From positions 1-64,000 of the forward strand of contig NZ_JACIFV010000004.1 in NCBI RefSeq assembly GCF_014197535.1: a stretch of 64,000 bases of DNA. The letters are read 5' to 3'. The position numbers and the translations under genes are program-made. The notes beneath the pieces were generated by a model. It searched no databases. It worked only from the letters and a program-made list of their open reading frames with translations, and had not been told where the DNA came from. Below are positions 44,689 through 54,388 of the stretch, piece after piece (the first letter of the stretch is position 1; every line of letters starts with the position of its first letter). This DNA comes from Rhizobium aethiopicum (GTDB lineage: Bacteria; Pseudomonadota; Alphaproteobacteria; Rhizobiales; Rhizobiaceae).

Positions 44689-47600
44689 ATGACCATGGAC
44701 GCCAATACCGAAAAGCGGCCCTTCAATCTGTCGCGCTGGGCGATCGGCCATCCAAGCATCGCCCGCTTCCTCTTCGGACTGATCATCATCACCGGCGTGC
44801 TCGGCCTGATGCGCATGGGCCAGCGCGAAGATCCGGAATTCACTTTCCGCGTCATGGTCGTGCAGGCGATCTGGCCCGGCGCTTCCATTCAGGAAATGGA
44901 AGATCAGGTCGTCAACAAGATCGAACGCAAGCTGCAGGAGACGCCGCATATCGACTGGGTCAAGTCCTATACGCGGGCGGGCAGTGCGATCATCACGCTG
45001 CAGGTCAAGGGCGACACGAATTCGAAGGACGTGGCGGATGCCTTCTACCAGGTGCGCAAGAAGGTTGGCGACATTTCCAGCGAACTGCCGCAGGGCCTGC
45101 TCGGTCCCTATTTCAACGACGAATTCGGCGATACCTTCATCACGCTGCATTCGATCAGCGGCGACGGTTATTCCTATCCGGAACTGAAGAAATTCGCGAT
45201 CCAGGCGCGCGACATGCTGCTGACGACGCCGGGCGTCGAGAAGGCCGTCATCATCGGCGACCAGCCTGAGAAGATCTATATCGACGTTTCGTCCAAGGCG
45301 CTTGCCGAGCGCGGCCTGACCATCCCAGACCTGCAGAATGCCATCAAGGGCCAGAACAATGTCGATCCGGCAGGCTCGGTCGATACCGGCCTGCGCTCGG
45401 TGCGCATTTCGGTCGAAGGCGACATGAAGAAGGTGGCCGATATCCGCGATCTCAGCCTTCGCGCCGGCGGCCAGGTGACCCGCCTCGGCGATATCGCCAC
45501 CGTCAGTTCCGGGCTCGAGGATCCCTACCAGCGCAAATACCGTTTCAACGGCCATGACAGTGTTCAGGTCGGCGTTGTCATGGCCAAGGGCTTCAACGTC
45601 ACCGACGTCGGCAAGGGCGTGGAGGCGACCTATCAGCGCTTCGAAGAGGCTCTGCCTTACGGTGTTGCCGTCGATCAGATCGCCAACCAGCCCGACGTGG
45701 TGACGGATGCGGTCAGCGAATTCATGCATGCGCTCGGCGAAGCCCTCGTCATCGTGCTCGTCGTCTCGTTCCTGTCGATCGGCTGGCGCTCGGGCTTGGT
45801 CATCGCCATCGCCATTCCGCTGGTGCTCGCCGCCACCTTCGCACTGATGTACGAACTCGGCATCGACCTGCAGCGCATCTCGCTCGGCGCGCTGATCATC
45901 GCACTCGGCCTGCTGGTCGACGATGCAATGATCGTCGTCGAGATGATGGAGCGAAAGCTGGAGGAGGGGCTCGTCAAGATCGAGGCGGCAAGTTTCGCCT
46001 ATTCTTCGACCGCTTTCCCGATGCTGACGGGGACGCTGATCACCACGGCCGGCTTCATTCCCGTCGGTTTCGCGGCATCGACGGCAGGCGAATATGTCCG
46101 TTCGCTGTTCTACGTCGTCGGCATCGCGCTTGTTACCTCGTGGTTCGTCGCGGTCTACTTTACGCCGTGGCTCGGCTACATGATCCTCAAGCAGCGCCAT
46201 CACGCCGGCGAGCATCACGATGCTTTTGACACGAGCTTCTATCGCCGGCTGCGCGGCACGGTCGGCTGGGCGGTTCGCCATCGGGTGATCGTGCTGCTCT
46301 TGACGCTCGGAACCTTCGTTACCAGCCTCTGGGCCTTCCAGTTCATTCCGCAGAATTTCTTCCCGCAATCTTCGCGGCCGGAAATCCTGGTCGATCTCTG
46401 GCTGCCCGAAGGCACCAGCGTTCGGGAAGTCGAGGTGCAGGCAAAGGCGCTCGAAGCGAAGATGATGGATGATCCCGACAAGCGGTTCATCGCTACCTAT
46501 ATCGGCGAAGGCGCACCGCGCTTCTTCCTGCCGCTCGACCAGCAGCTGCGCAATCCGAACTTCGCCCAGCTGCTGGTCATGGCGAAGGACGAACCGGCGC
46601 GCGAACGCTTGATCGTCAAGCTGCGCACGATCCTTGCGGAGGATTTCCCCTCGATCCGCGGCAAGGTCGACCGCCTCTTCCTCGGTCCGCCCACCGGCTG
46701 GCCGGTGCAGATGCGCATCATGGGACCTGACCGCCAGGAGGTGCGAGCGATCGCCGATCAGGTGAAGGCGCGTTTCGAAGCCAATCCGATGCTCGGCGCC
46801 ATCCACGACGACTGGCTGGAGCCGGTGCCGGCGATGAAGCTGGTGATCGACCAGGATCGCGCCCGGGCGCTTGGTGTGACCTCGCAGCGCGTGCGTCAGA
46901 TGCTGCAGACCGCCATGTCCGGGGCGCCGCTCGACGATTTTCGTGACGGCGAGGAGACGGTCTCGATCGTCGCCCGCGAGCCGGATGCCAACCGCTCGTT
47001 GCTGTCGGCGGTCAACTCGGTCTATGTCCCGACCGATTTCGGCGGCTTCGTGCCGGTCTCGCAGGTCGCCAAGGTCGTACCTGTCATGGAGCAGGGCATC
47101 GAATGGCGGCGCGACCGGCTGCCGACGATCACGGTGCGCGCGACGCTGCCGGATGGCGTGCAGCCGAACGACGTCGTCATGAAGATGTACGCCGACATGA
47201 AGGACCTGCGCGACAGCCTGCCGGCCGGTTACAACGTCGAGATTCAGGGCGGCGCCGAGGATGCGGCGGAAAGCCAGATGTCGATCGCCGCCAAGGCGCC
47301 GATCATGCTCGCCGTCATCATCGTGCTGCTGATGGTGCAGCTGCAGCATTTCGGCAAGGCGATGCTGGTGCTCGCCACCGGGCCGCTCGGCATCATCGGG
47401 GCTGCGGCCGCCCTGCTGATCAGCGGCGCGCCCTTCGGTTTCGTCGCGATCCTCGGCGTCATCGCGCTGCTCGGCATCATTATGCGCAACTCGATCATCC
47501 TGGTCGACCAGATCGACCAGGATATCAAGGCCGGCATGCACCGGCAGGAGGCGATCGTCGGTGCTGCCGTTCGGCGTTTCCGGCCGATCATGCTGACGGC

Positions 47601-47838
47601 GCTGACCGCCGTGCTGGCGCTGATCCCGATCTCGCGCGGCGTCTTCTGGGGTCCGCTCGCCTACGCGATGATGGGCGGCATCCTGGTTGCGACAGTGCTC
47701 ACCATTCTGGTTCTGCCCGCCGGTTACGCCCTTTTCTTCGGCCGCGAGCCGAAGGCAAAGGACGAGCCGGGCCGGGATGCCGACGCCATCCAGGAAGAGG
47801 CGGATGACAGAGATCCGCCGGCGTTGGCAGCCGAGTGA
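44689..47838 (+). CDS. RND-family efflux pump, inner-membrane permease
   Basis: A 1049-aa AcrB-like proton-driven exporter. The first transmembrane helix starts near residue 24, and two large periplasmic loops are present. Helix 4 carries LGLLVDDAMIVVEMMERKL, with the Asp pair of the proton relay. The second half ends with GVIALLGIIMRNSIILVDQIDQD and GRKR-like cytoplasmic tail residues. Full length and intact. No outer-membrane TolC-type gene follows, so it must use a channel encoded elsewhere. Substrate class (drug, solvent or plant compound) cannot be deduced. Confidence 0.92.
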   Translation: MTMDANTEKRPFNLSRWAIGHPSIARFLFGLIIITGVLGLMRMGQREDPEFTFRVMVVQAIWPGASIQEMEDQVVNKIERKLQETPHIDWVKSYTRAGSAIITLQVKGDTNSKDVADAFYQVRKKVGDISSELPQGLLGPYFNDEFGDTFITLHSISGDGYSYPELKKFAIQARDMLLTTPGVEKAVIIGDQPEKIYIDVSSKALAERGLTIPDLQNAIKGQNNVDPAGSVDTGLRSVRISVEGDMKKVADIRDLSLRAGGQVTRLGDIATVSSGLEDPYQRKYRFNGHDSVQVGVVMAKGFNVTDVGKGVEATYQRFEEALPYGVAVDQIANQPDVVTDAVSEFMHALGEALVIVLVVSFLSIGWRSGLVIAIAIPLVLAATFALMYELGIDLQRISLGALIIALGLLVDDAMIVVEMMERKLEEGLVKIEAASFAYSSTAFPMLTGTLITTAGFIPVGFAASTAGEYVRSLFYVVGIALVTSWFVAVYFTPWLGYMILKQRHHAGEHHDAFDTSFYRRLRGTVGWAVRHRVIVLLLTLGTFVTSLWAFQFIPQNFFPQSSRPEILVDLWLPEGTSVREVEVQAKALEAKMMDDPDKRFIATYIGEGAPRFFLPLDQQLRNPNFAQLLVMAKDEPARERLIVKLRTILAEDFPSIRGKVDRLFLGPPTGWPVQMRIMGPDRQEVRAIADQVKARFEANPMLGAIHDDWLEPVPAMKLVIDQDRARALGVTSQRVRQMLQTAMSGAPLDDFRDGEETVSIVAREPDANRSLLSAVNSVYVPTDFGGFVPVSQVAKVVPVMEQGIEWRRDRLPTITVRATLPDGVQPNDVVMKMYADMKDLRDSLPAGYNVEIQGGAEDAAESQMSIAAKAPIMLAVIIVLLMVQLQHFGKAMLVLATGPLGIIGAAAALLISGAPFGFVAILGVIALLGIIMRNSIILVDQIDQDIKAGMHRQEAIVGAAVRRFRPIMLTALTAVLALIPISRGVFWGPLAYAMMGGILVATVLTILVLPAGYALFFGREPKAKDEPGRDADAIQEEADDRDPPALAAE

Positions 47839-47840
47839 GG

Positions 47841-47867
47841 ACGGCGCGGCGAAAGCCGCGCCGTTTT
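47841..47867 (+). terminator. Strong Rho-independent terminator after the RND pump
   Basis: A perfect 10-bp stem ACGGCGCGGC / GCCGCGCCGT closed by a GAAA tetraloop and followed by TTTTCC. It begins 3 bp after the pump stop codon. Confidence 0.9.
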
Positions 47868-48019
47868 CCTTGCAGGTCGAAATCTCACGGTTCTCATCAC
47901 TGCCCGGTTCCTCTCGACTCGCGCCGATTCCCTTGCCGCCTCGAAAAAGCTAAGCTCGTGAAAGCATGTCGGGAGAGCAGCCGCGATCCCGGCCGCTCAT
48001 CGACCGAGGAGGCGCGACC

Positions 48020-49930
48020 ATGGCCGATTATCGTCTGGAAACAAGCTGGCGTCCGGTCGAAGGCAGTTTCGGGCGCTTGATCTTCACCCTCTTCAATCTT
48101 TCAGCCGAGCCGCTTTCCGGCTTCTCGCTCGCCTATACGTCGGAGACGCGGGTTGCCGACAAACATGTCTGCGATGGCGGCAGCCTGAAGCGACAAGTCG
48201 CGCATCTGCATGAGTTCCGGCCGCCAGAGGGGCTGAGCGTGCCGCCGGGCGGCCACTGGCGGTTCACCGTCGAGGGGCTGACCCGAGAACCGAAACATGT
48301 GACATCAGGGGTCAAATCGGCCTATCTGACACTTGGCGACGGGCGCCATCTTCCTGTCGGTTTCGGCGATCTCCTTCTCGAAGGCCGGGATGGCGGCATT
48401 TCGCCGCCGCTTCTGCCGCCGGGCCGGGTGGAGGAGCCCTATTCGCTGCTGCCCTGGCCGCTGGCGCTCGCGCTGAAGGCGGGAGAGCTGCCGGTCGTCC
48501 TTTATCCGGCCGAGAGCACACGACCCGAAGCGGTCAAGGCACTGTCCCTTGTTCTTTCGCTTTACCAGCGGCTCTATCCGGCCGAAAACGTGCCGTTTTC
48601 GCTCTGCGGCGTAAAGGGCGGGCGCGCTGTTCGTTTCGTCAACGAATCATCGATCGCTGCGCTCGCCTATGAAATACGATTTACCGCGCATGAGGTCGTG
48701 CTCTCCAGCGCGGATGCGGCGGGTCGGCACTATGGCCTGATCAGTCTGGCGCAAATCATGCACGGCGCGCGTGCCGATCGCGAGAGCTTCAGATTTCCGA
48801 ATTTCGGCACGATTGCCGACCAGCCGCGTTATGACTGGCGCGGCTGCCATCTCGATGTGGCCAGACAGTTCTATCCGGTGGCTGACGTCATGCGGCTGAT
48901 CGATATCCTCGCCTGGAACAAGCTCAACGTCTTCCATTGGCACCTGACCGACGACGAAGCCTGGCGGCTGGAGATCAAGGCCTATCCCCAGCTTACGGAG
49001 ATCGGCGCGCGGCATGGCCCGGACGAGGCGCTCGTGCCGCAGCTTGGTGACGGGGCGGAACCGCGCTCCGGCCATTACACGCAGGAGGACGTCAGGCGGA
49101 TCGTCGCGCATGCCGCCGCGCTGCATATCGAGGTGGTGCCGGAAATAGATGTCCCCGGCCATAGCACCGCGACGCTGTTGTCACTCCCCGGCCTCGTCGA
49201 CGGGCAGGAGGCGCCGGACAGCTATCGCGCCGTCCAGGGTTATCCCAACAATGCCCTCAATCCGGCGGTCGAATTCACCTATGAATTTCTCGGCAAGGTG
49301 TTCGACGAGATGATCACGCTGTTCCCCGGTGAATATATTCACATCGGCGGCGACGAGGTCGCAAGCGGCGCCTGGCTTTCGTCGCCGCTTTGCAAGGCGC
49401 TGATGGAGCGGGAGAAAATCGCCGGCACGGCCGAGCTGCAATCCTATTTTCTGAAACGGATCAAGGCCATGTTGTCGGATCGCGGCAAGAAGCTCGCCGG
49501 CTGGAACGAAGTCTCACATGGTGGCGGCGTCCACCGCGACGGCACTTTGCTGATGGCTTGGGAAGAGTCCGCTGTCGGCATCGAGCTGGCGCAGCAAGGC
49601 TATGATGTGGTGATGACGCCGGGCCAAGCCTATTATCTCGACATGGCGCAGGCGGAAGCCTGGGATGAGCCCGGTGCGAGCTGGGCGGGCCATGCACCGC
49701 CGGAACATACCTATGCTTACGAGGCCGAGGGCGAGTTGTCGGAAGCATTGCGGGACAGGATGCGTGGGGTTCAGGCCTGCATCTGGACCGGAAATTTCCT
49801 TTCTCGAGCCTACTTCAACCGGCTGGTCTTCCCGCGCCTTCCGGCAGTCGCCGAAGCCGGATGGACGCCGTTGGAACGCAAAGACTGGAGCCGGTTCGCA
49901 GCGATCGTGCGGATGTGGCCGGTGCTTTAG
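48020..49930 (+). CDS. Beta-N-acetylhexosaminidase, glycoside hydrolase family 20
   Basis: A 636-aa GH20 enzyme. The catalytic Asp-Glu pair is D445-E446 in YIHIGGDEVASG. NVFHWHLTDDEAWRLEIK, EVVPEIDVPGHS and the C-terminal WTGNFLSRAYFNRLVFPRL belong to the GH20 barrel. The N-terminal about 120 residues form a chitobiase-like beta-sandwich domain, and about 140-260 the usual GH20b domain. No signal peptide is seen, so it acts in the cytoplasm on imported chitooligosaccharides or glycans. The start at 48020 follows GAGGAGG. It runs tail-to-tail into a ROK kinase, overlapping by 4 bp. Confidence 0.9.
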   Translation: MADYRLETSWRPVEGSFGRLIFTLFNLSAEPLSGFSLAYTSETRVADKHVCDGGSLKRQVAHLHEFRPPEGLSVPPGGHWRFTVEGLTREPKHVTSGVKSAYLTLGDGRHLPVGFGDLLLEGRDGGISPPLLPPGRVEEPYSLLPWPLALALKAGELPVVLYPAESTRPEAVKALSLVLSLYQRLYPAENVPFSLCGVKGGRAVRFVNESSIAALAYEIRFTAHEVVLSSADAAGRHYGLISLAQIMHGARADRESFRFPNFGTIADQPRYDWRGCHLDVARQFYPVADVMRLIDILAWNKLNVFHWHLTDDEAWRLEIKAYPQLTEIGARHGPDEALVPQLGDGAEPRSGHYTQEDVRRIVAHAAALHIEVVPEIDVPGHSTATLLSLPGLVDGQEAPDSYRAVQGYPNNALNPAVEFTYEFLGKVFDEMITLFPGEYIHIGGDEVASGAWLSSPLCKALMEREKIAGTAELQSYFLKRIKAMLSDRGKKLAGWNEVSHGGGVHRDGTLLMAWEESAVGIELAQQGYDVVMTPGQAYYLDMAQAEAWDEPGASWAGHAPPEHTYAYEAEGELSEALRDRMRGVQACIWTGNFLSRAYFNRLVFPRLPAVAEAGWTPLERKDWSRFAAIVRMWPVL

Positions 49931-50844
49931 GATGCAGCGGCATTGGCTTTCAGTCCCAGCAGCGCTGCGCCGATCAAGCCTGGTTCGATGCGGCATTCGC
50001 TCGGCACCACCAGCGGCCGGTCGAACTTGCGCAGGGTGCGGGTACGCACCGCCCGGTCGAGCTCGGCCAGCAGGGGCGCGACATTGGAAAGTCCGCCGCC
50101 GACCGGCACGATGGTGGCGCCGGTGATGTTGATCGTCAGGGCGAGCGGCGAGGCGACGAGATCGATATAGACGTCGACGGTGCGCGTCGCCTTCTCCTCG
50201 CCGCGCCGCCACTGATCGATGATCTCTTCGCTCGCAAGGTCGAGATCATGCAGCGTCTTGTGCAGGCGCTCCAGGCCGCGGGCGCCGCCGACGGTGTCGA
50301 CACAACCCTTCTGACCGCAGCCGCAGGCATAGGCGGGAATGGCGACGGGCGGATTGCCGGCCACCGATGCGATGATCGGGCCATGGCCCCATTCGCCGGC
50401 AAAGCCTCCGGCCTCGTTGACGAGGCGCCCATCGGCGACCAGGCCGCCACCGACGCCGGTGCCGAGGATGGCGCCGAAGACGATACGGTGGCCGCGGCCG
50501 GCGCCGAGACCGGCTTCAGCCATAGCGAAACAGTCAGCGTCATTGGCGATCAAAACAGGCAGAGCAAGTTCGGCTTCGAGGTCGGCTGCGAGCGTGCGGC
50601 CGTGGATGCAGGGAATGTTGGCGCAGGTCAGCCGCTGGGTATCGGGATCGACGACGCCGGCGATCGACAGAGCAACGCGGCTCGGCTGTTCGCCGATTTC
50701 GGCGATGATGTCGCGCAGGGTCTCGACGAAAGCGGCAAAATCCTCCTTCGGCGTCGCACGGCGGCCGAGGGGAACGATGTCTGTTTCGGAGCGGGCGATG
50801 CCGCCCTTGATGGCGGAGCCGCCGATGTCGAACGAAATAATCAT
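49927..50844 (-). CDS. ROK-family sugar kinase (probable N-acetylglucosamine or glucose kinase)
   Basis: 305 aa. The N-terminal phosphate loop FDIGGSAIKGG (residues 5-15) and ILGTGVGGGLVADGR (about 126-140) are ROK hallmarks. GEWGHGP with the catalytic-site Glu/His and the zinc-binding C-G-C-G-x2-G-C motif (CGCGQKGCVDT) are both intact. Next to a GH20 hexosaminidase, N-acetylglucosamine is a plausible substrate, which is inference. The start at 50844 is the first Met before the phosphate loop; the open frame continues upstream without a ribosome site. Confidence 0.87.
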   Translation of the reverse strand: MIISFDIGGSAIKGGIARSETDIVPLGRRATPKEDFAAFVETLRDIIAEIGEQPSRVALSIAGVVDPDTQRLTCANIPCIHGRTLAADLEAELALPVLIANDADCFAMAEAGLGAGRGHRIVFGAILGTGVGGGLVADGRLVNEAGGFAGEWGHGPIIASVAGNPPVAIPAYACGCGQKGCVDTVGGARGLERLHKTLHDLDLASEEIIDQWRRGEEKATRTVDVYIDLVASPLALTINITGATIVPVGGGLSNVAPLLAELDRAVRTRTLRKFDRPLVVPSECRIEPGLIGAALLGLKANAAAS

Positions 50845-51070
50845 TGCCTGCCTGCCGTTTCTCTGACCTTCAGCGTCTGCTCGCACTGTTGGCCAAGAAT
50901 TACAAGACTTGATGCATCTGCCTGGCATGGGCTTGCTGCGCAAAGGAGAGATAGTCGAACGCAAATAGCCGCCGACAGGTCTTCTCATTGATTTCCTATC
51001 CCTTAAGTCATTCAATTGGCATATTGCGCGGCCAAACTCGGACCCTGCACTTCCATCATCTACCGGTATC

Positions 51071-51730
51071 ATGAGCATCGAAAACGCCGATTCCAACAGA
51101 CGCAGAAGACCCCGTCCGCCACGTCCCCAAGGCCGCCGCCTCTCAGCGGTCCTGCGGCAGCTGGCAGGCGACCGAAGCCGGGAGTGGATTTCGATCGGCG
51201 ATCTGTTCGAGACGATGGGTGACAGGGCGATCAGTGCTCTAATGCTGATCTTCGCGCTGCCGAACGCCTTTCCCACCCCGCCCGGCACCTCGGCCGTGCT
51301 CGGCGCGCCGCTGGTTTTTCTGGCAGTGCAATTGACCTTCGGGCTGAAACCCTGGCTGCCGAAGGCGATCGCAAACCGTTCGATGCGGCGAGAAGATTTC
51401 GAGGCCATCGTCGGCCGTATCCACCGCTGGCTCGCCTGGGCGGAGCGCATGCTGAAGCCGCGGCTTGCGATCTTCGCCGAGCCGCCGGCGGAATATTTCG
51501 CCGGCCTTGCCTGTCTGCTGCTTTCGATCGTGCTGGTTCTGCCGGTTCCGCTCGGCAACATCCTGCCGGCAATCACCATTTCGGTGTTCGCTTTCGGCAT
51601 TATGGGCCGTGACGGGCTCTTCGCGCTCATCGGCTTTATCATGACGACCGTGTCGCTCGTCATTGCCGGCAGCGTGATTTACGGTCTCGCGAAGGCGTCG
51701 ATTTATTTCGTCATGCAATGGTTCGCCTGA
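51071..51730 (+). CDS. exoD: ExoD-family exopolysaccharide-synthesis protein
   Basis: 219 aa with four to five transmembrane segments in the C-terminal two-thirds. The ExoD signature is clear: GDRAISALMLIFALPNAFPTPPGTSAVLGAPL (starting near residue 49). In Sinorhizobium ExoD affects exopolysaccharide and alkali tolerance during nodule invasion. The biochemical function is not known. The N-terminal about 25 residues are Arg/Pro-rich. The start ATG has no good ribosome site, so the exact start is less sure. The preceding 226 bp shows nothing identifiable. Confidence 0.88.
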   Translation: MSIENADSNRRRRPRPPRPQGRRLSAVLRQLAGDRSREWISIGDLFETMGDRAISALMLIFALPNAFPTPPGTSAVLGAPLVFLAVQLTFGLKPWLPKAIANRSMRREDFEAIVGRIHRWLAWAERMLKPRLAIFAEPPAEYFAGLACLLLSIVLVLPVPLGNILPAITISVFAFGIMGRDGLFALIGFIMTTVSLVIAGSVIYGLAKASIYFVMQWFA

Positions 51731-51843
51731 GCGGTGGCGTCAACAGGCTCGACATTTTCGGGAATTTTGTTTTGATCTGGCGCATAGAGACTCACATCAA
51801 GCCGGCGGCGGCAAGCCGGCTCATTTTGCGCGGTAGGCAGTAG

Positions 51844-52797
51844 ATGGCAAAAAGATCAGAGACCCCTGCACGGCTCGACGATGCAGCCCGTGCCGGCTGG
51901 CTTTATTACGTCGCCGGACGCACGCAGGATGAAATCGCCGCCGCGATGGGCATCTCGCGGCAATCGGCGCAGCGGCTGGTGTCGCTTGCGGTCGCCGAGC
52001 GTCTGATCAAAGTGCGGCTCGACCATCCGATTGCTGCCTGCCTCGAGCTTGCCAACCAGCTGCGGCGAAAATTCGGGCTGAAACATGTGGAGGTGGTGCC
52101 GAGCGATGCAGGTTCCTCATCGACCACCGTCGGCATCGCCGAGGCGGGTGCGGCCGAGATCGAGCGCTGGCTGAAACGGCCGGAACCGATCGTGCTGGCG
52201 GTCGGCACCGGCCGCACGCTGAAGGCGGCGGTCGACCAGCTTCCGGCGATCGAATGTCCCAATCATCGGATCGTCTCGCTGACCGGCAATATCGCGCCGG
52301 ACGGATCGGCTGCCTATTACAACGTCATCTTCAGCATGGCGGATGCGGTCAAGGCGCGGCACTATCCGATGCCGCTGCCGGTGCTCGTCACCTCGGCCGA
52401 GGAGCGGGAGCTGCTGCATGGCCAGCAACTGGTGCGCTCGACGCTTGATATGAGCGCGCAGGCCGATGTCACCTTCGTCGGCATCGGCGAGCTCGGCATC
52501 GACGGACCGCTCTGCGTCGACGGCTTTCTCGAGAAGGACGAGATGATGGAGCTGATGCGCGGGGGCGCCGTCGGTGAAATCTGCGGCTGGATCTTCGATG
52601 TCGACGGCAAACTGCTGGACAACCCGATCAACGAGCGTGTCGCCTCGGCGCCGATCCCCTCTCGCGAGGCTTCGATGGTCATCGGGCTTGCCAAGGGCAA
52701 GCGAAAATACAAGGCGATCAGAGCCGCCGTCGTCGGCCACCAAATCAACGCTCTGATCACCGATGAAGAGACGGCTGAGTTTTTGCTCAAAAGCTGA
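51844..52797 (+). CDS. smoC: SorC/DeoR-type sugar-binding regulator of the polyol operon
   Basis: 317 aa. An N-terminal helix-turn-helix (GRTQDEIAAAMGISRQSAQRLV, about 25-46) is joined to a SorC sugar-binding domain (GTGRTLKAAVDQLP; VGIGELGIDGPL). It lies directly upstream of the smoEFGK-mtlK genes in the same direction, with 14-bp TGAG-N6-CTCA sites in the gap and inside its own 3' end. It most likely activates or represses the operon in response to sorbitol, mannitol or a phosphorylated derivative. Confidence 0.87.
   Translation: MAKRSETPARLDDAARAGWLYYVAGRTQDEIAAAMGISRQSAQRLVSLAVAERLIKVRLDHPIAACLELANQLRRKFGLKHVEVVPSDAGSSSTTVGIAEAGAAEIERWLKRPEPIVLAVGTGRTLKAAVDQLPAIECPNHRIVSLTGNIAPDGSAAYYNVIFSMADAVKARHYPMPLPVLVTSAEERELLHGQQLVRSTLDMSAQADVTFVGIGELGIDGPLCVDGFLEKDEMMELMRGGAVGEICGWIFDVDGKLLDNPINERVASAPIPSREASMVIGLAKGKRKYKAIRAAVVGHQINALITDEETAEFLLKS
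52776..52789. promoter_or_regulatory. SorC operator candidate 1 (TGAGTTTTTGCTCA)
   Basis: TGAG/CTCA inverted repeat inside the last codons of the SorC-type gene. It shares TGAGTNNTTGCTCA with the site at 52885-52898, 109 bp downstream. A further TGAGCA follows at 52795. Confidence 0.55.
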
Positions 52798-52884
52798 GCA
52801 AAAATATAACAATCAAATCAAAGAAAAGGGCGCTGTCTTCGGCATCGCAGCAACGATTGCCAATTGACTTTTTTCGCGGAGTGA

Positions 52885-52917
52885 TGAGTAATTGCTCATG
52901 AGCAAAGCGAATGCTCA
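52885..52917. promoter_or_regulatory. SorC operator candidates 2 and 3 before smoE
   Basis: TGAGTAATTGCTCA (52885-52898) is immediately followed by TGAGCA-N7-TGCTCA (52899-52917). The second site is 24 bp before the binding-protein start. TTGACT (52864-52869) upstream may be a -35. The repeated arms match operator candidate 1, so one regulator could bind several sites cooperatively. Confidence 0.65.
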
Positions 52918-52941
52918 CATCTCGTCTTCTGGGAGGAAGAT

Positions 52942-54252
52942 ATGACATTGAGAACTTTCCTGCTGGGCGCCTGCTCAGCATTGGCGTTTGCCAGCATGGC
53001 TTCGGCCGAGACGCTGACAATCGCGACCGTCAACAACGGCGACATGATCCGGATGCAGAAGCTGACGGATGACTTCAAGGCGAAGAATCCCGGCATCGAC
53101 CTTGAATGGGTCACCCTCGAAGAAAACGTGCTGCGCCAGAAGGTCACGACCGACATCGCGACCAAGGGCGGCCAGTACGATGTTCTGACGATCGGCACCT
53201 ATGAAGTTCCGATCTGGGCGAAGCAGGGCTGGCTGCTGCCGCTCGACAAACTTGGCGACGCCTATGACGTCAACGACCTGCTGCCGGCCATCCGCAGCGG
53301 CATCAGCATGGACGGCAAGCTCTATGCCGCGCCGTTCTACGGCGAAAGCTCGATGGTCATGTACCGCAAGGACCTTTTCGACGCCGCCGGTCTGAAGATG
53401 CCCGATGCGCCGACCTGGGACTTCATCGCAGACGCTGCGAAGAAGATCACCAACAAGGACAAGGAAATCTACGGCATCTGCCTGCGCGGCAAAGCCGGTT
53501 GGGGCGAAAACATGGCCTTCCTGACGGCGATGTCGAACTCCTTCGGCGCGCGCTGGTTCGATGAGAAGTGGAAGCCGCAGTTCGACCAGCCCGAATGGAA
53601 GGACACGCTGACCTTCTACGTCAACCTGATGAAGGAAGCCGGCCCTCCGGGCGCCTCCTCCAACGGTTTCAACGAAAACCTGGCGCTGTTCCAGACCGGC
53701 AAGTGCGGCATGTGGATCGATGCAACGGTCGCCGCTTCCTTCGTCTCCGATCCGAAGCAGTCGCAGGTCGCCGACAAGGTCGGCTTCGCGCTCGCTCCGG
53801 ACAAGGGCCTCGGCAAACGCGGCAACTGGCTCTGGGCCTGGAACCTCGCTATCCCGGCAGGCTCGCAGAAGGTCGAAGCCGCCGAGAAATTCGTCGCCTG
53901 GGCAACGAGCAAGGAATACACCAACCTCGTCGCCGAGAAGGAAGGCTGGCTGAACGCACCTCCCGGCACCCGCACCTCGCTTTATGCGAATGCGGAGTAT
54001 CAGAAGGCTGCTCCCTTCGCCAAAATGACTCTCGATTCGATCAACTCGGCTGACCCGACCAAGCCGACCGTCAAGCCGGTCCCCTATGTTGGCGTCCAGT
54101 TCGTGGCGATTCCTGAATTCCAGGGCATCGGCACGGCGGTGGGCCAGCAGTTCTCGGCAGCCCTCGCCGGCCAGATTTCGGTCGATCAGGCGTTGAAGAG
54201 CGCACAGCAGCTGGCAACCCGCGAAATGACCAAAGCCGGCTACATTAAATAA
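52942..54252 (+). CDS. smoE: Polyol (sorbitol/mannitol) ABC transporter, binding protein
   Basis: A 436-aa CUT1 solute-binding protein with a signal peptide (1-22, cleavage after ASA). The mature region opens TLTIATVNNGDMIRMQKL and contains PFYGESSMVMYRKDLFDAAGL, both typical of SmoE/MtlE-type polyol-binding proteins. The start follows GGGAGGAAG. First gene of smoEFGK. A 10-bp hairpin downstream may protect this part of the mRNA, giving excess binding protein. Confidence 0.9.
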   Translation: MTLRTFLLGACSALAFASMASAETLTIATVNNGDMIRMQKLTDDFKAKNPGIDLEWVTLEENVLRQKVTTDIATKGGQYDVLTIGTYEVPIWAKQGWLLPLDKLGDAYDVNDLLPAIRSGISMDGKLYAAPFYGESSMVMYRKDLFDAAGLKMPDAPTWDFIADAAKKITNKDKEIYGICLRGKAGWGENMAFLTAMSNSFGARWFDEKWKPQFDQPEWKDTLTFYVNLMKEAGPPGASSNGFNENLALFQTGKCGMWIDATVAASFVSDPKQSQVADKVGFALAPDKGLGKRGNWLWAWNLAIPAGSQKVEAAEKFVAWATSKEYTNLVAEKEGWLNAPPGTRTSLYANAEYQKAAPFAKMTLDSINSADPTKPTVKPVPYVGVQFVAIPEFQGIGTAVGQQFSAALAGQISVDQALKSAQQLATREMTKAGYIK

Positions 54253-54263
54253 ACCTCCTGAGA

Positions 54264-54291
54264 AGGGGCGGATCCTTGACAATCCGCCCCT
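54264..54291 (+). other. Intercistronic stem-loop between smoE and smoF
   Basis: AGGGGCGGAT (54264-54273) pairs perfectly with ATCCGCCCCT (54282-54291) around an 8-nt loop. No T run follows (TCTGGG), so it looks like an mRNA-stabilising or attenuating structure rather than a terminator. Confidence 0.65.
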
Positions 54292-54388
54292 CTGGGCCGC
54301 CGATTGCCCGAACCGCATCGGCGGCCTCTTTTCCAGATTAAAGCTGCCTTGCGGCCGCTCCCTGCTTCAGATCAGATCGGTGATTGCC

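Noticed and set aside
44671..47541. 956-codon minus-strand ORF antisense to the RND pump
   Set aside because: His/Asp-rich, low-complexity translation typical of antisense GC-rich DNA; the plus-strand gene is a clear AcrB homologue.
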